Part shown: piece by piece, positions 50,961 to 59,347 of the stretch
Layout: every line of letters begins with the position of its first letter
Position numbering within the stretch: the stretch's first letter is position 1
Assembly: GCF_008086165.1 (NCBI RefSeq)
Contig: NZ_VSKL01000006.1
Location: 186,001 to 250,000, forward strand
Reading direction: 5' to 3'
Origin: Algorimicrobium algoritergicola
GTDB taxonomy: Bacteria; Bacteroidota; Bacteroidia; Flavobacteriales; Flavobacteriaceae
DNA length: 64,000 nt
Made by a program: the position numbers and the translations under genes
Notes under the pieces: model-generated
Database searches by the model: none
Told to the model about the DNA's origin: nothing
The model's input: only the letters and a program-made list of their open reading frames with translations

Positions 50961-51503
50961 ATGACACTTTTTGTAAAATACGATTTAGACTTGGTTTGTA
51001 AAACCGTAATAAAAGTACAATTAGATGCGCTTCATATTTCGCATACTATTACCAGTATTGGTGAAATTAAAATTCATAAAGATTTAGACACGGAAAAGCG
51101 ATCAGCTTTAGAAGTCGCTTTAAAAAAATACGGTATTCAAATTTTATCAAATCAAAAGGAAACATTGGTGGAACGCATTAAGCATACTATTGATGAGATG
51201 CTTAAAAACAATGATTTGCGAACGTTAAAAGTGTCTAGCTATTTATCAGACACCTTAAATTATTCGTATGCGCATTTGTCAACAGTTTTCTCTGAAAGCA
51301 CCTACACATCCATAGAAAATTATATGATTCTAAAAAAGGTGGATTTAGTTAAAGAGCGTATTTGTAATACCAATTTAACCTTAACAGAAATAGCCTATCA
51401 GTTAGACTATAGTAGTGTGGCCCATTTATCAGGTCAGTTTAAAAAAACAACGGGTTTAACACCAAGTGGTTTTCAGCGGATTATGAAAAATAGAAATCTA
51501 TAA
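50961..51503 (+). CDS. AraC-family transcriptional regulator with N-terminal ferredoxin-like domain
   Basis: The protein has 180 residues. The first 75 (FVKYDLDLVCKTVIKVQLDAL, ISHTITSIGEIKIHKDL) are a small alpha/beta domain resembling a metal-ion-binding or ligand sensor fold without a CxxC. The AraC DNA-binding domain follows: VSSYLSDTLNYSYAHLSTVF (first helix-turn-helix) and LTEIAYQLDYSSVAHLSGQF with KKTTGLTPSGFQR (second). No receiver domain is present. It lies 15 bases before a receiver-only response regulator and then a histidine kinase, suggesting a split signalling chain. Confidence 0.88.
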   Translation: MTLFVKYDLDLVCKTVIKVQLDALHISHTITSIGEIKIHKDLDTEKRSALEVALKKYGIQILSNQKETLVERIKHTIDEMLKNNDLRTLKVSSYLSDTLNYSYAHLSTVFSESTYTSIENYMILKKVDLVKERICNTNLTLTEIAYQLDYSSVAHLSGQFKKTTGLTPSGFQRIMKNRNL

Positions 51504-51518
51504 GTATCACTTAATAAA

Positions 51519-51974
51519 ATGAATGGAATGAATGACATGCTATTAAATATTGTATTAGCAGATGATGACGAGGATGACAGAATGTTGTTTAGTGAAGCCA
51601 TTGAAGAAATTGATATGCGCACCAAATTATCTTTATTTAATCATGGGCAAGAGCTCATGGATTATTTAATTTTGCCAAATGTTGTTTTGCCAAATTTGAT
51701 TTTTCTAGATTTAAATATGCCAATAAAAAATGGCAAGCAATGTTTAATTGAAATTAGGAATAATCCCAAATTAAAAGATTTATGTGTGGCTATTTATTCT
51801 ACATCTTCATCAGAGAAAGATATTGAAGATACTTTTTTAAATGGAGCAAATATTTATGTAAATAAGCCCAATAACTTTAGTAAATTGCGAGAAGTGGTCG
51901 AAAAAGTCTTACAACTCAATTGGCAATATCATACCTCCAATTTGAATAAAGATACTTTTCTCTTCCGTATCTAA
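51519..51974 (+). CDS. Receiver-only response regulator (CheY/Rcp1-like)
   Basis: The product has 151 residues and a single REC domain. The acidic pocket is ADDDEDDRMLF, the phosphoacceptor aspartate is D64 in FLDLNMPIKNGKQ, the switch threonine/serine is in YSTSSSEKDI, and the conserved lysine is in NKPNNF. No output domain is present. The Rcp1-like form is common beside PAS kinases in Bacteroidota. An alternative start at 51531 (MNDMLLN) is possible. It lies five bases upstream of the kinase gene. Confidence 0.92.
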   Translation: MNGMNDMLLNIVLADDDEDDRMLFSEAIEEIDMRTKLSLFNHGQELMDYLILPNVVLPNLIFLDLNMPIKNGKQCLIEIRNNPKLKDLCVAIYSTSSSEKDIEDTFLNGANIYVNKPNNFSKLREVVEKVLQLNWQYHTSNLNKDTFLFRI

Positions 51975-51979
51975 CAATT

Positions 51980-54577
51980 ATGAATTTTAAACGCGTTTAT
52001 ACATCTACTAAAACCTACTTTGTGCTATCTTTTTTGGCACTTGTATTGCTTGTTTTTACATCAACTATGGCTTATAAACAGGTTGTAGTCATGCAGAATT
52101 CGGCTGAAATGGTTTCACATTCTCTTCATGTGTATAACGGAATTAGTTTGTTAACAGCTCATTATACGGAAGCAGATTCAGAAGAATTTAGGGATGCATT
52201 GCTAAATTCAGATAAAAGTGAAAACGTCTATCAAGCTTATCGTGAAGAAGGGCGTGTTATCATGGACAGCTTGACGCATTTGCTGGATGATAATCCATCA
52301 CAAATAAAACGGTTACAATCAGTCAAAGGCCTATTAAGCGACTTATATAATCAGCTTCAAGACTTAGATGAAACAGATTTAGATACAGATGATACTTTGT
52401 TGCAATATAGAGATGCGCAAAAGTCCGTAGTTAGTATTACGCTCTACCAAATAAGAAGTCTAAAAAGTGACATATTGAGTGAAGAGCAACGGCTTATGCA
52501 ACTTCGGCAAGAAACCTATGAATCGGATAAATCGTTAGCTCCTTTATTACTATTACTATTAGCCTTTTTAGCGTTATTAGTTTTTATACTTTCTTTTTTA
52601 AGAATGTATAGAAACAAATTACGAATTAGAGAATCGGAGAACTTTTTGAGAAATGTTCTAGGCACAACCGATAATGTGGTAAATTATTATGAACCCATAT
52701 TTAATGATGATGATAACGAAATTATAGATTTTACTATTATATATGCCAACGCCTGTAATCGGGATTATTTTGGTTTAGATCCAGACGATATGTTAGGGAA
52801 AACGGTTTTAGAAGTCTTTCCGTTTTTAAAAGGTAGTGACGCATTTAGCAAATTTGTAGAGTGTTATAATACCCAAGAAAAAGTAAAATTTGAAATTGAA
52901 ATGACGATGAACGATTCACACATGTGGTTTGAATCGCTAGTAACTACGTTGTCCAATGGTATTTTAGTTACCGCTAGAAATATTACCGCTCAAGAGCAGG
53001 CTAAAAACACACAGCTTAAACTTAAAAAACGATTAGAAAATCAAAACCTAAAACTATTAGATAATCGGGCATTATTGGCTAATATATTTAAAAGCATCTC
53101 ACATATTGTAATGCATTTTAAATCCATTAGAAATGAAAACAATGAAATAATTGACTTCCAAGTTCTATTTGTTAATGACCGCATTAATCCTGTAACTGGT
53201 GATATTCCCGAAGAAATTAAAAATAAAAACGTTTCTGATGTTTTTCCAGAGATTTTTAAAACAGGTGTTTTTGAACATTTAGTGAATGCAATTGAAAATA
53301 ATAAAACAATAGAATATGATGTTCCTTATGAAAAAGGGGATAAAACACATTGGTTTTCTGCTACAGCTATAAAACTTGGCGATGGCGTTACGGTTACCAT
53401 TAGAGAAACAACGGATGAAAAGGAAAAATCTGATCAATTATTAAAGCTGAATGAACAACTAGTTATTAGGAACTCCATTTTAAACGATGCTGAAAGTATA
53501 GCTAAAATTGGTAGTTTCTTATGGTATAAGGATTCAGACACGCGTGAATTATCCGATAATTTTTACCGCATTTTAGGTTTTAATCCTAATGAATTTTTAT
53601 CCTCATCAAAAAAATATAGAGATTTTATTCACCCTGAAGATTTAGCAGTATATGATAGGCGGTTAAAAGATTCAATAAACGGATTAACATCTGATGAGTT
53701 TACCTACCGCATAATAACTAAAAAAGGGAAAATTAAATTTGTAAAAACCAATGGTCAATTTTTAGATAAGGAAGGACAAACGGTTATGATTGGTGTTGTG
53801 CAAGATGTTACACAAACCATTAGCGCAGCTGAAGAATTGCGTAAAAGTAATTCCGAGTTACAGCAGAGTAATGCCGAATTAGAATCTTTTAACCGAGTAG
53901 CCAGCCATGATTTGCAAGAACCACTCCGTAAAATACAACTCTTTATTTCCAGAATAGAAGATATTGAAGGCGAAACATTTTCGGGAAAAGGGAGCAATTA
54001 TTTTGTGAAAGTTAAGAATGCTGCCGAACGCATGCAAAATCTTATTCAAAATTTATTAGCTTATTCTAGGATTGATAGTAGTAAAACAGATTTAGAACGC
54101 ATTGATTTAAATAATGTTTTACTTAAAGTTCAAGAAGACCTAGCTAATACTATTAAAGATACAGAAGCTGAAATTACATCAGATAAGCTACCAGATATTC
54201 ATGGTGTTTTCTTTCAAATGGAGCAGTTATTTGCCAATCTTATGGCCAACGCTCTAAAGTATAGAAGCAAAACTTCGGTTCCTAAAATTGTAATTCAGTC
54301 TAATAAAGTAAGCAGTTCGGAATTACCTAAAGATTTTATAACCACGAGTCAGTTGTATTATAAAATTACGTTTTCTGACAATGGTATTGGTTTTGATGAG
54401 AAGTATACTGAAAAAATATTTGAAGTTTTTCAGCGCTTACATCAAAAAACTGAATATACCGGAACTGGAATTGGATTAGCTATTTGTAAAAAAATTGTAG
54501 AAAACCATAATGGCTATATTTATGCCAAAGGAAAATTAGGCGAAGGTGCGCAATTCATTATATTCTTACCAGCTTAA
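51980..54577 (+). CDS. Transmembrane PAS sensor histidine kinase
   Basis: This 865-residue protein has one helix at residues 10-32 and another near 188-208. The periplasmic part between them is helical, like CHASE3. Three PAS-type domains follow (about 220-335, 355-480 and 500-615). HisKA has H643 in SHDLQEPLRKI. The ATPase domain has an N box (LFANLMANALKYRSK), G1 SDNGIGFDEKY, F box IFEVFQRLH and G2 GTGIGLAICKK. It autophosphorylates at H643 and should signal to the D64 receiver just upstream. The signal is unknown. No HAMP or receiver domain is fused. Confidence 0.94.
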   Translation: MNFKRVYTSTKTYFVLSFLALVLLVFTSTMAYKQVVVMQNSAEMVSHSLHVYNGISLLTAHYTEADSEEFRDALLNSDKSENVYQAYREEGRVIMDSLTHLLDDNPSQIKRLQSVKGLLSDLYNQLQDLDETDLDTDDTLLQYRDAQKSVVSITLYQIRSLKSDILSEEQRLMQLRQETYESDKSLAPLLLLLLAFLALLVFILSFLRMYRNKLRIRESENFLRNVLGTTDNVVNYYEPIFNDDDNEIIDFTIIYANACNRDYFGLDPDDMLGKTVLEVFPFLKGSDAFSKFVECYNTQEKVKFEIEMTMNDSHMWFESLVTTLSNGILVTARNITAQEQAKNTQLKLKKRLENQNLKLLDNRALLANIFKSISHIVMHFKSIRNENNEIIDFQVLFVNDRINPVTGDIPEEIKNKNVSDVFPEIFKTGVFEHLVNAIENNKTIEYDVPYEKGDKTHWFSATAIKLGDGVTVTIRETTDEKEKSDQLLKLNEQLVIRNSILNDAESIAKIGSFLWYKDSDTRELSDNFYRILGFNPNEFLSSSKKYRDFIHPEDLAVYDRRLKDSINGLTSDEFTYRIITKKGKIKFVKTNGQFLDKEGQTVMIGVVQDVTQTISAAEELRKSNSELQQSNAELESFNRVASHDLQEPLRKIQLFISRIEDIEGETFSGKGSNYFVKVKNAAERMQNLIQNLLAYSRIDSSKTDLERIDLNNVLLKVQEDLANTIKDTEAEITSDKLPDIHGVFFQMEQLFANLMANALKYRSKTSVPKIVIQSNKVSSSELPKDFITTSQLYYKITFSDNGIGFDEKYTEKIFEVFQRLHQKTEYTGTGIGLAICKKIVENHNGYIYAKGKLGEGAQFIIFLPA

Positions 54578-54601
54578 TTAGACTTCCATTAAATGGTTAT
54601 A

Positions 54602-54628
54602 TTAAACATCGACTAGATGTTTTTAGTA
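54602..54628 (+). terminator. Short hairpin after the histidine kinase gene
   Basis: AAACATC and GATGTTT form a seven-base stem with a GACTA loop and a short T tract, 25 bases after the stop. Confidence 0.5.
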
Positions 54629-54838
54629 ATTAAAACACTTTTTCAAACTTATTTTTTTATTCACTTGAAAATCAAGGTTTTTGGGCTTAAATCTAAAGAT
54701 TATATAACACAATGCCGAAATTGTGTAACAGCAAAGGGTCTTACTTAATCGATCTTTACAGTATCATTAATTATGGATATTTCATTTTAATGATTTACAA
54801 AACAAAGAGATTAATTTACTAACTTAAAATACGACCTT

Positions 54839-55867
54839 ATGAAAACTGCATATTTAGAAGCCAATACAATACAAGCTACTTTCCAACAATTAGAAGAAAC
54901 ATTTGGTGGTACTTTTACAACAGACCATAAAGAACATTCTTTAAAAGTGGATAGTGAATTAGGAAAAGGAATTATTACAGGAATTTCGTTAAATGATGGA
55001 ATTACCTATTTGGAATTTGACATGATTTTTAATCACGATTTTGTTTTGGCCATTAATACGCCTGATAAAAACCCAATCTATTTCACATATTGCTCTAAAG
55101 GACAATTAGGACATAGTTTTGGAGAAACAGGAGAGAAGCGTACGTTAGAAAGTTTCCAAACTGGAATTTTAACTAGCAGAAAAGCGGAAGAAAATTTACT
55201 GTATTTTAAAAAGGATGAGCAATTAAAAACGACGCTTATTTCAGTACAAACTACAAACTTGAATTATGAGTCCGGTTCTGAAGGTTTAAAACAGAAACTA
55301 ATTGAAACATTCTTTAAAAATCACAATGAAGAAAATTTTGTATATATAGGATCTCACAACTTAAAAATTTCTAAAAAAATAGACCAACTTCAGGCTATTT
55401 CTCAAGAAGGTTTGGTAAGAACCTTATTAGTTCAAGGATTGGTTCATGTTATTTTAGCATTGGAAATCCAACAGCATTCAGACGATTTAAATAACAAACA
55501 CCAAAAAACGGGATCGCTTACCGTTACTGAAATGAAAACAATTAAAACCGTTTCAGAATATGTAAATGAGAATTCAGAAACACAAATTACTATTACAGAT
55601 TTATATGGTAAATTTGGTTTATCACCTTCAAAGTTACAAGAAGGATTTAAGTTAATGCATGGTCATACTGTAACGGAATATATTAGAGAGGTACGTATTA
55701 AAAAGGCCGAAGGTTTATTGAAAAATACAGATATGAACATCTCGCAAGTGGTTTACACGATTGGGTTAACAAGTAGAAGTTATTTTTCTAAAATATTTAA
55801 AGAAAAGTATAACTGTAGCCCAAAAGATTACAAGTTTGCACAACGTGAATTATCTATGACAGCCTAA
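54839..55867 (+). CDS. AraC-family transcriptional regulator with a large N-terminal domain
   Basis: The product has 342 residues. The N-terminal 225 residues form a mixed alpha/beta sensor-like domain (MKTAYLEANTIQATFQQLEE; FVLAINTPDKNPIYFTYCSK) without a recognisable ligand-binding family. The C-terminal AraC domain has ITDLYGKFGLSPSKLQEGF and ISQVVYTIGLTSRSYFSKIF with KEKYNCSPKDYK. It is a single gene. Being next to the two-component set and the stress genes it may regulate them, but no target site is visible. Confidence 0.88.
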   Translation: MKTAYLEANTIQATFQQLEETFGGTFTTDHKEHSLKVDSELGKGIITGISLNDGITYLEFDMIFNHDFVLAINTPDKNPIYFTYCSKGQLGHSFGETGEKRTLESFQTGILTSRKAEENLLYFKKDEQLKTTLISVQTTNLNYESGSEGLKQKLIETFFKNHNEENFVYIGSHNLKISKKIDQLQAISQEGLVRTLLVQGLVHVILALEIQQHSDDLNNKHQKTGSLTVTEMKTIKTVSEYVNENSETQITITDLYGKFGLSPSKLQEGFKLMHGHTVTEYIREVRIKKAEGLLKNTDMNISQVVYTIGLTSRSYFSKIFKEKYNCSPKDYKFAQRELSMTA

Positions 55868-55956
55868 TAATTAATTTGAAACCGTCTTTTTAAAGACAAA
55901 CTTTTAACATGATTTTTATGTTGAGGTTTTAAATAGAATTAATAATTAAATAACAT

Positions 55957-55989
55957 ATAAAAAGCTCAACATATAGTTGAGCTTTTTTG
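55957..55989 (+). terminator. Terminator after the AraC-family gene
   Basis: AAAAGCTCAAC and GTTGAGCTTTT form a stem with an ATATA-type loop and a run of six T. The small minus-strand gene that follows converges on it. Confidence 0.86.
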
Positions 55990-56023
55990 TTTTCTGATTA
56001 CATTTTAATATCCTTTTAGAAGA

Positions 56024-56176
56024 TTAAAACCAATCAAAATACATTCCTGAAATAATAACAGCTATAACCAAAACTATTAGCGCAACTATTATAAATGTTG
56101 CAGTGAATACTGTTTTTTTATCATCTTGTAATAAATAATCTTCTCTATCTGAATCTTTATCTTTAACTACTGGCAT
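56024..56176 (-). CDS. Small membrane protein (50 residues)
   Basis: The frame from the ATG at 56176 encodes MPVVKDKDSDREDYLLQDDK, KTVFTATFIIVALIVLVIAV and IISGMYFDWF, an acidic cytosolic N terminus and one C-terminal transmembrane helix. It occupies most of the gap between the AraC-family gene and the succinate-semialdehyde dehydrogenase gene, 12 bases beyond the latter's stop on the same strand, so it is probably its downstream partner. No family is recognised, but the clean signal of a tail-anchored helix makes it a likely gene. Confidence 0.68.
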   Translation of the reverse strand: MPVVKDKDSDREDYLLQDDKKTVFTATFIIVALIVLVIAVIISGMYFDWF

Positions 56177-56188
56177 AATTTTTATTTT

Positions 56189-57556
56189 TTAAAGGTTAAT
56201 ATATATTGTTTTCTTATTTACAAATTCGTGGATGCCTTCCACTGATAATTCACGACCAAAACCTGAAGCTTTTGTGCCTCCAAACGGTAATCTTGGATCT
56301 GATTTTACCATGTCGTTTATAAAAAAGGCGCCATCTGGAATCCGATTAATTTGGTGTTTTGCAGTTTCAGTATCTTTTGTAAAAACCATACTGCCTAAAC
56401 CAAATCTACTATTGGTAGCTAGTTTATAGGCTTCTTCAGCATCTTTTACTTTTATGATGGCAGCAACAGGACCAAAGGTTTCTTCATCAAAAACTGGCAT
56501 ACCTGGTGTAACATCTGTAATTATTGTGGGTTCAAAAAAGGCCTTGTCGCTTTTATTTCCAATAAGTATTTTAGCACCTTTTTTTACGGATTTATCTACT
56601 TGATCTTTAAGGGTTTTTGCTAAATCTTCGCGAGCTAGAACACTTAATCCAGTTGCTTCTTTTAAAGGATCACCAATCTCTATGGACATTACTTTATTTT
56701 TAAATTTTTCTAAAAATTCATCATAAATAGCTGCTTCAACAATAAAACGCTTGGCAGCAATACAACTTTGTCCTGTATTTTGCATTCTGGCATTTACCAT
56801 AGTATCTAGATAAGAATCTAAATCGGCATCCGCTAAAACAATACACGCATTATTTCCACCCAATTCTAAAACTGTTTTTTTGAGATTTTTCCCGGCTACT
56901 TGGGCAATATGTTTGCCTGCTTTTTCACTTCCTGTTAAAGAAACGGCTTGAATTCGGTTGTCAGCAATAATAGATTCTATTTGATCGTGATCTACAATTA
57001 ATGTTTGAAAGCATCCTTTAGGAAAACCACTTTCTTCAAATAAATCTTGAATTGCTAATGCAGAACCTGTCACATTTGCCGCATGTTTAAGTAAAACGGT
57101 GTTTCCAGCTGTAATAGTTGGAATGGCAAAACGTAAAACTTGCCAAAATGGATAATTCCATGGCATAATTCCTAGAATACAACCCAAGGGATCATAACTT
57201 ATAAAACTTTCCGAAGCATCGGTTTCTATAAGTTCATCTGCTAAAAAATCGTCAGCATTAGTGATGTAAAAATCGGTTAACAATGCACATTTTTCAATTT
57301 CTGCCATGCTTTGAGAAATAGGTTTTCCCATTTCTTTTGTCATGAGCTCACTATAAAGTTGCTTGTTTTTAATAAGCGTATCAGCTAATTGTTTAAACAA
57401 CGTAATGCGTTCAGAAATTTCTGTAGTTTTCCACTCCTCAAACGTTTGGTTAGCAAGACTTAAATAGCTTTCCACTTTATCATCAGAAAACTGTTTATAG
57501 CTTTCCAAGATATTCCCATTATAAGGATTTATGGTTTTAATTGTTTTAGTAGACAT
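56189..57556 (-). CDS. NAD(P)-dependent succinate-semialdehyde dehydrogenase-type aldehyde dehydrogenase
   Basis: This 455-residue enzyme oxidises succinate semialdehyde (or a related aldehyde) to the acid. Signatures: GIMPWNYPFWQVLRFAIPTI near residue 130, LLKHAANVTGSAL, SLTGSEKAGKHIAQVAGKN, ELGGNNACIVLADADLD (general-base glutamate) and the nucleophile in NTGQSCIAAKRFIVE. FGPVAAIIKVKDAEEAYKLA and FGGTKASGFGRELS end it. It lies divergent from the second YtxH operon. In other bacteria SSADH closes the GABA shunt and detoxifies aldehydes, which fits the stress context. Confidence 0.92.
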   Translation of the reverse strand: MSTKTIKTINPYNGNILESYKQFSDDKVESYLSLANQTFEEWKTTEISERITLFKQLADTLIKNKQLYSELMTKEMGKPISQSMAEIEKCALLTDFYITNADDFLADELIETDASESFISYDPLGCILGIMPWNYPFWQVLRFAIPTITAGNTVLLKHAANVTGSALAIQDLFEESGFPKGCFQTLIVDHDQIESIIADNRIQAVSLTGSEKAGKHIAQVAGKNLKKTVLELGGNNACIVLADADLDSYLDTMVNARMQNTGQSCIAAKRFIVEAAIYDEFLEKFKNKVMSIEIGDPLKEATGLSVLAREDLAKTLKDQVDKSVKKGAKILIGNKSDKAFFEPTIITDVTPGMPVFDEETFGPVAAIIKVKDAEEAYKLATNSRFGLGSMVFTKDTETAKHQINRIPDGAFFINDMVKSDPRLPFGGTKASGFGRELSVEGIHEFVNKKTIYINL

Positions 57557-57744
57557 TGTTTTTTTTTAAGTGCTTACAAGTTAATTTTTAACGGTTGTTG
57601 AAATTAACGTATTCCATAAAACAATTAACGCGATACATGAAATTGTTTTACGGCAATAATTAAATGATTAGCGTTAATGTAAACGGCTTATTATCATGAT
57701 CTTTGAAGTATTGAAACACATGTTTAATTTAAAAAATATATACC

Positions 57745-58074
57745 ATGACAAATAACGGAAGTACAGGATTAGGAATTTTAGCTGGAGCAGCTATAGGAGC
57801 AGTATTAGGAATTTTATTTGCACCTGATAAAGGAAGTGCTACAAGACAACGCATAGCCGATGAAGCAGAATTACAAAAACAACGTTTAGCATCAACAGCA
57901 TTAGATTTACGTGATCGCGTTGCTTCAACAGTAAGCACAGAAAAACACAATTTAGAAGATAGAGTGGAATCTTTGGTAACAGATGCAAGTTATAAAGCTG
58001 AAGATGTTATTACAGCATTAGAATCTAGACTTAAAGATCTTAAAATGCAGAATAAGAAACTTCAAAAATCATAA
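57745..58074 (+). CDS. YtxH-like envelope stress protein (copy 2)
   Basis: This 109-residue protein is collinear with copy 1: MTNNGSTGLGILAGAAIGAV, LGILFAPDKGSATRQRIADE, DLRDRVASTVS and a final NKKLQKS that matches NKKFQKS of the first copy. The N-terminal glycine-rich helix is hydrophobic; the rest is a charged, probably extended helix. It heads the second three-gene operon. Copies of ATTAACGC and GCGTTAAT lie in its upstream region. Confidence 0.86.
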   Translation: MTNNGSTGLGILAGAAIGAVLGILFAPDKGSATRQRIADEAELQKQRLASTALDLRDRVASTVSTEKHNLEDRVESLVTDASYKAEDVITALESRLKDLKMQNKKLQKS

Positions 58075-58080
58075 TTGATT

Positions 58081-58446
58081 ATGAATGTTTTTGAATCCAT
58101 AGGAGAAAAAACAGGAAGAGCAGCAGATATTGGTGAGAACTTTTTAGAAAAATCTCACCAATATTTTAAGCTTAAAGTATTTCAACAATTAGCTTATTCT
58201 TTAAGCATGGTAGCTAAACTTTTGGCTGTTGGGACCTTAATGGTTCTAGGGCTTATTTTTGGCGCAGTTGCTGGAGCTATTCATTTAGGACAGCTTTTAG
58301 AAAATTTGGCTTTAGGGTACCTTTCTGTAGCAGGAATATTCTTTATTATCGGACTCATTGTTTATATGGCGCGTAAATCTATCAGCGCATATGTTATAAT
58401 GAAAATAGGATCTAAATTTTATTTAGAAGATGATATAGACTATTAA
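58081..58446 (+). CDS. Phage-holin-superfamily (DUF1469-like) membrane protein (copy 2)
   Basis: The start is the ATG at 58081 (MNVFESIGEKTGRAADIGEN, 121 residues); a TTG two codons upstream is less likely. KSHQYFKLKVFQQLAYSLSM follows and two transmembrane helices lie near 43-70 and 80-103. It matches copy 1 (EKSQEYFKLKIFQQ) throughout but is five residues longer, with an acidic tail (EDDIDY). It is separated from the YtxH gene by only six bases. Confidence 0.84.
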   Translation: MNVFESIGEKTGRAADIGENFLEKSHQYFKLKVFQQLAYSLSMVAKLLAVGTLMVLGLIFGAVAGAIHLGQLLENLALGYLSVAGIFFIIGLIVYMARKSISAYVIMKIGSKFYLEDDIDY

Positions 58447-58473
58447 TTTGAACTTACTTTTAAGAAATTACTT

Positions 58474-58683
58474 ATGAAACCACCATACACGAACTTTCAC
58501 GACATTGAAACCGAACTGAAGCAATTAAATTTAGAACGCAAAATTGCCTGGGAAGAATTAAAATTACTGAAAACAGAAATAAAAGACGACTTCAGACCGT
58601 ATAACTGGATTGAGCCAATAGTAAAAGGTGCTAGTAAATATGGCGTATTTGTTCTTTTTAGAAAGCTTTTTTCAAGAAGGTAA
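58474..58683 (+). CDS. DUF6327-like small protein (copy 2)
   Basis: The product has 69 residues: MKPPYTNFHDIETELKQLNL, ERKIAWEELKLLKTEIKDDF, then a C-terminal segment (YNWIEPIVKGASKYGVFVLF) and a basic end (RKLFSRR). It parallels copy 1 in every block. Its stop codon lies inside the terminator stem that follows. Confidence 0.8.
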   Translation: MKPPYTNFHDIETELKQLNLERKIAWEELKLLKTEIKDDFRPYNWIEPIVKGASKYGVFVLFRKLFSRR

Positions 58684-58716
58684 TATGTTGTTATAACATA
58701 TTAACCTTCTTTTTAT
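58675..58716 (+). terminator. Terminator of the second YtxH operon
   Basis: AGAAGGTAATATGTT and AACATATTAACCTTCT pair with one bulge around GTTAT, followed by TTTT. The stem begins within the last codons of the DUF6327-like gene. Confidence 0.82.
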
Positions 58717-58739
58717 TTTTATAACTAAACCAAAAAAAC

Positions 58740-59174
58740 ATGACAATTTTTGAAGCTATAAGACAGGATCACGATATACAACGGGACTTATTAGACAAGC
58801 TCGTTAAAACATCAGGTGATACCAAAACAAGAGATAAAATTTTTAAAGCGGTTAAAAAACAACTTGAGGTTCATGCAGATGCTGAAGAACGTCATTTTTA
58901 TAAACCGTTAATTAGTAATGATATGATGCAAGAACATGCTAGACATGGAATAGCGGAACATCATGAAATAGATGAGCTTATTGAGCAGTTGGAAAACACC
59001 GAACGCGATGCGTCATCTTGGTTAAAAATTGCAAAAGATTTAAAACATAAAGTGGAACATCATCTAGAAGATGAGGAACATAGTTTTTTCCAATTAGCAG
59101 GAAAAGTTTTTAGTGATACTCAAAAAAAATCTTTGGCAACTTCATACCAAAGTCACATGAAAAATAATTTATAA
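58740..59174 (+). CDS. Hemerythrin HHE-domain protein
   Basis: This 144-residue cytosolic protein begins MTIFEAIRQDHDIQRDLLDK and has KKQLEVHADAEERHFYKPLI, HGIAEHHEIDELIEQLEN and LKHKVEHHLEDEEHSFFQLA, the di-iron ligand motifs of the HHE family. It could bind O2 or NO or store iron during stress. Unlike the hemerythrin gene at 33571 it is in the stress island rather than the nitrite module and lacks the GGAT palindrome upstream. Confidence 0.9.
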   Translation: MTIFEAIRQDHDIQRDLLDKLVKTSGDTKTRDKIFKAVKKQLEVHADAEERHFYKPLISNDMMQEHARHGIAEHHEIDELIEQLENTERDASSWLKIAKDLKHKVEHHLEDEEHSFFQLAGKVFSDTQKKSLATSYQSHMKNNL

Positions 59175-59198
59175 GTCTAGAGACTTACTTTTAATCTT

Positions 59199-59242
59199 TT
59201 GCGTTAATTTAATTTTTTTTTAGATTAACGCATTCTTTTTTC
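59199..59242 (+). terminator. Hairpin after the hemerythrin gene, built from the GCGTTAAT motif
   Basis: TGCGTTAAT and ATTAACGCA form a perfect nine-base stem with a T-rich loop, followed by TTCTTTTTT. The stem sequence is the same octamer that recurs upstream of the second YtxH operon. Confidence 0.6.
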
Positions 59243-59347
59243 TACATGTATCTTTATAATAGTAAGTGCTTTAAGTTGTTTATAGTGCTAGATGTCAAAA
59301 AGCAAACATCCATAAATAAATTGCTAGAAATTTAAATACATATTATT

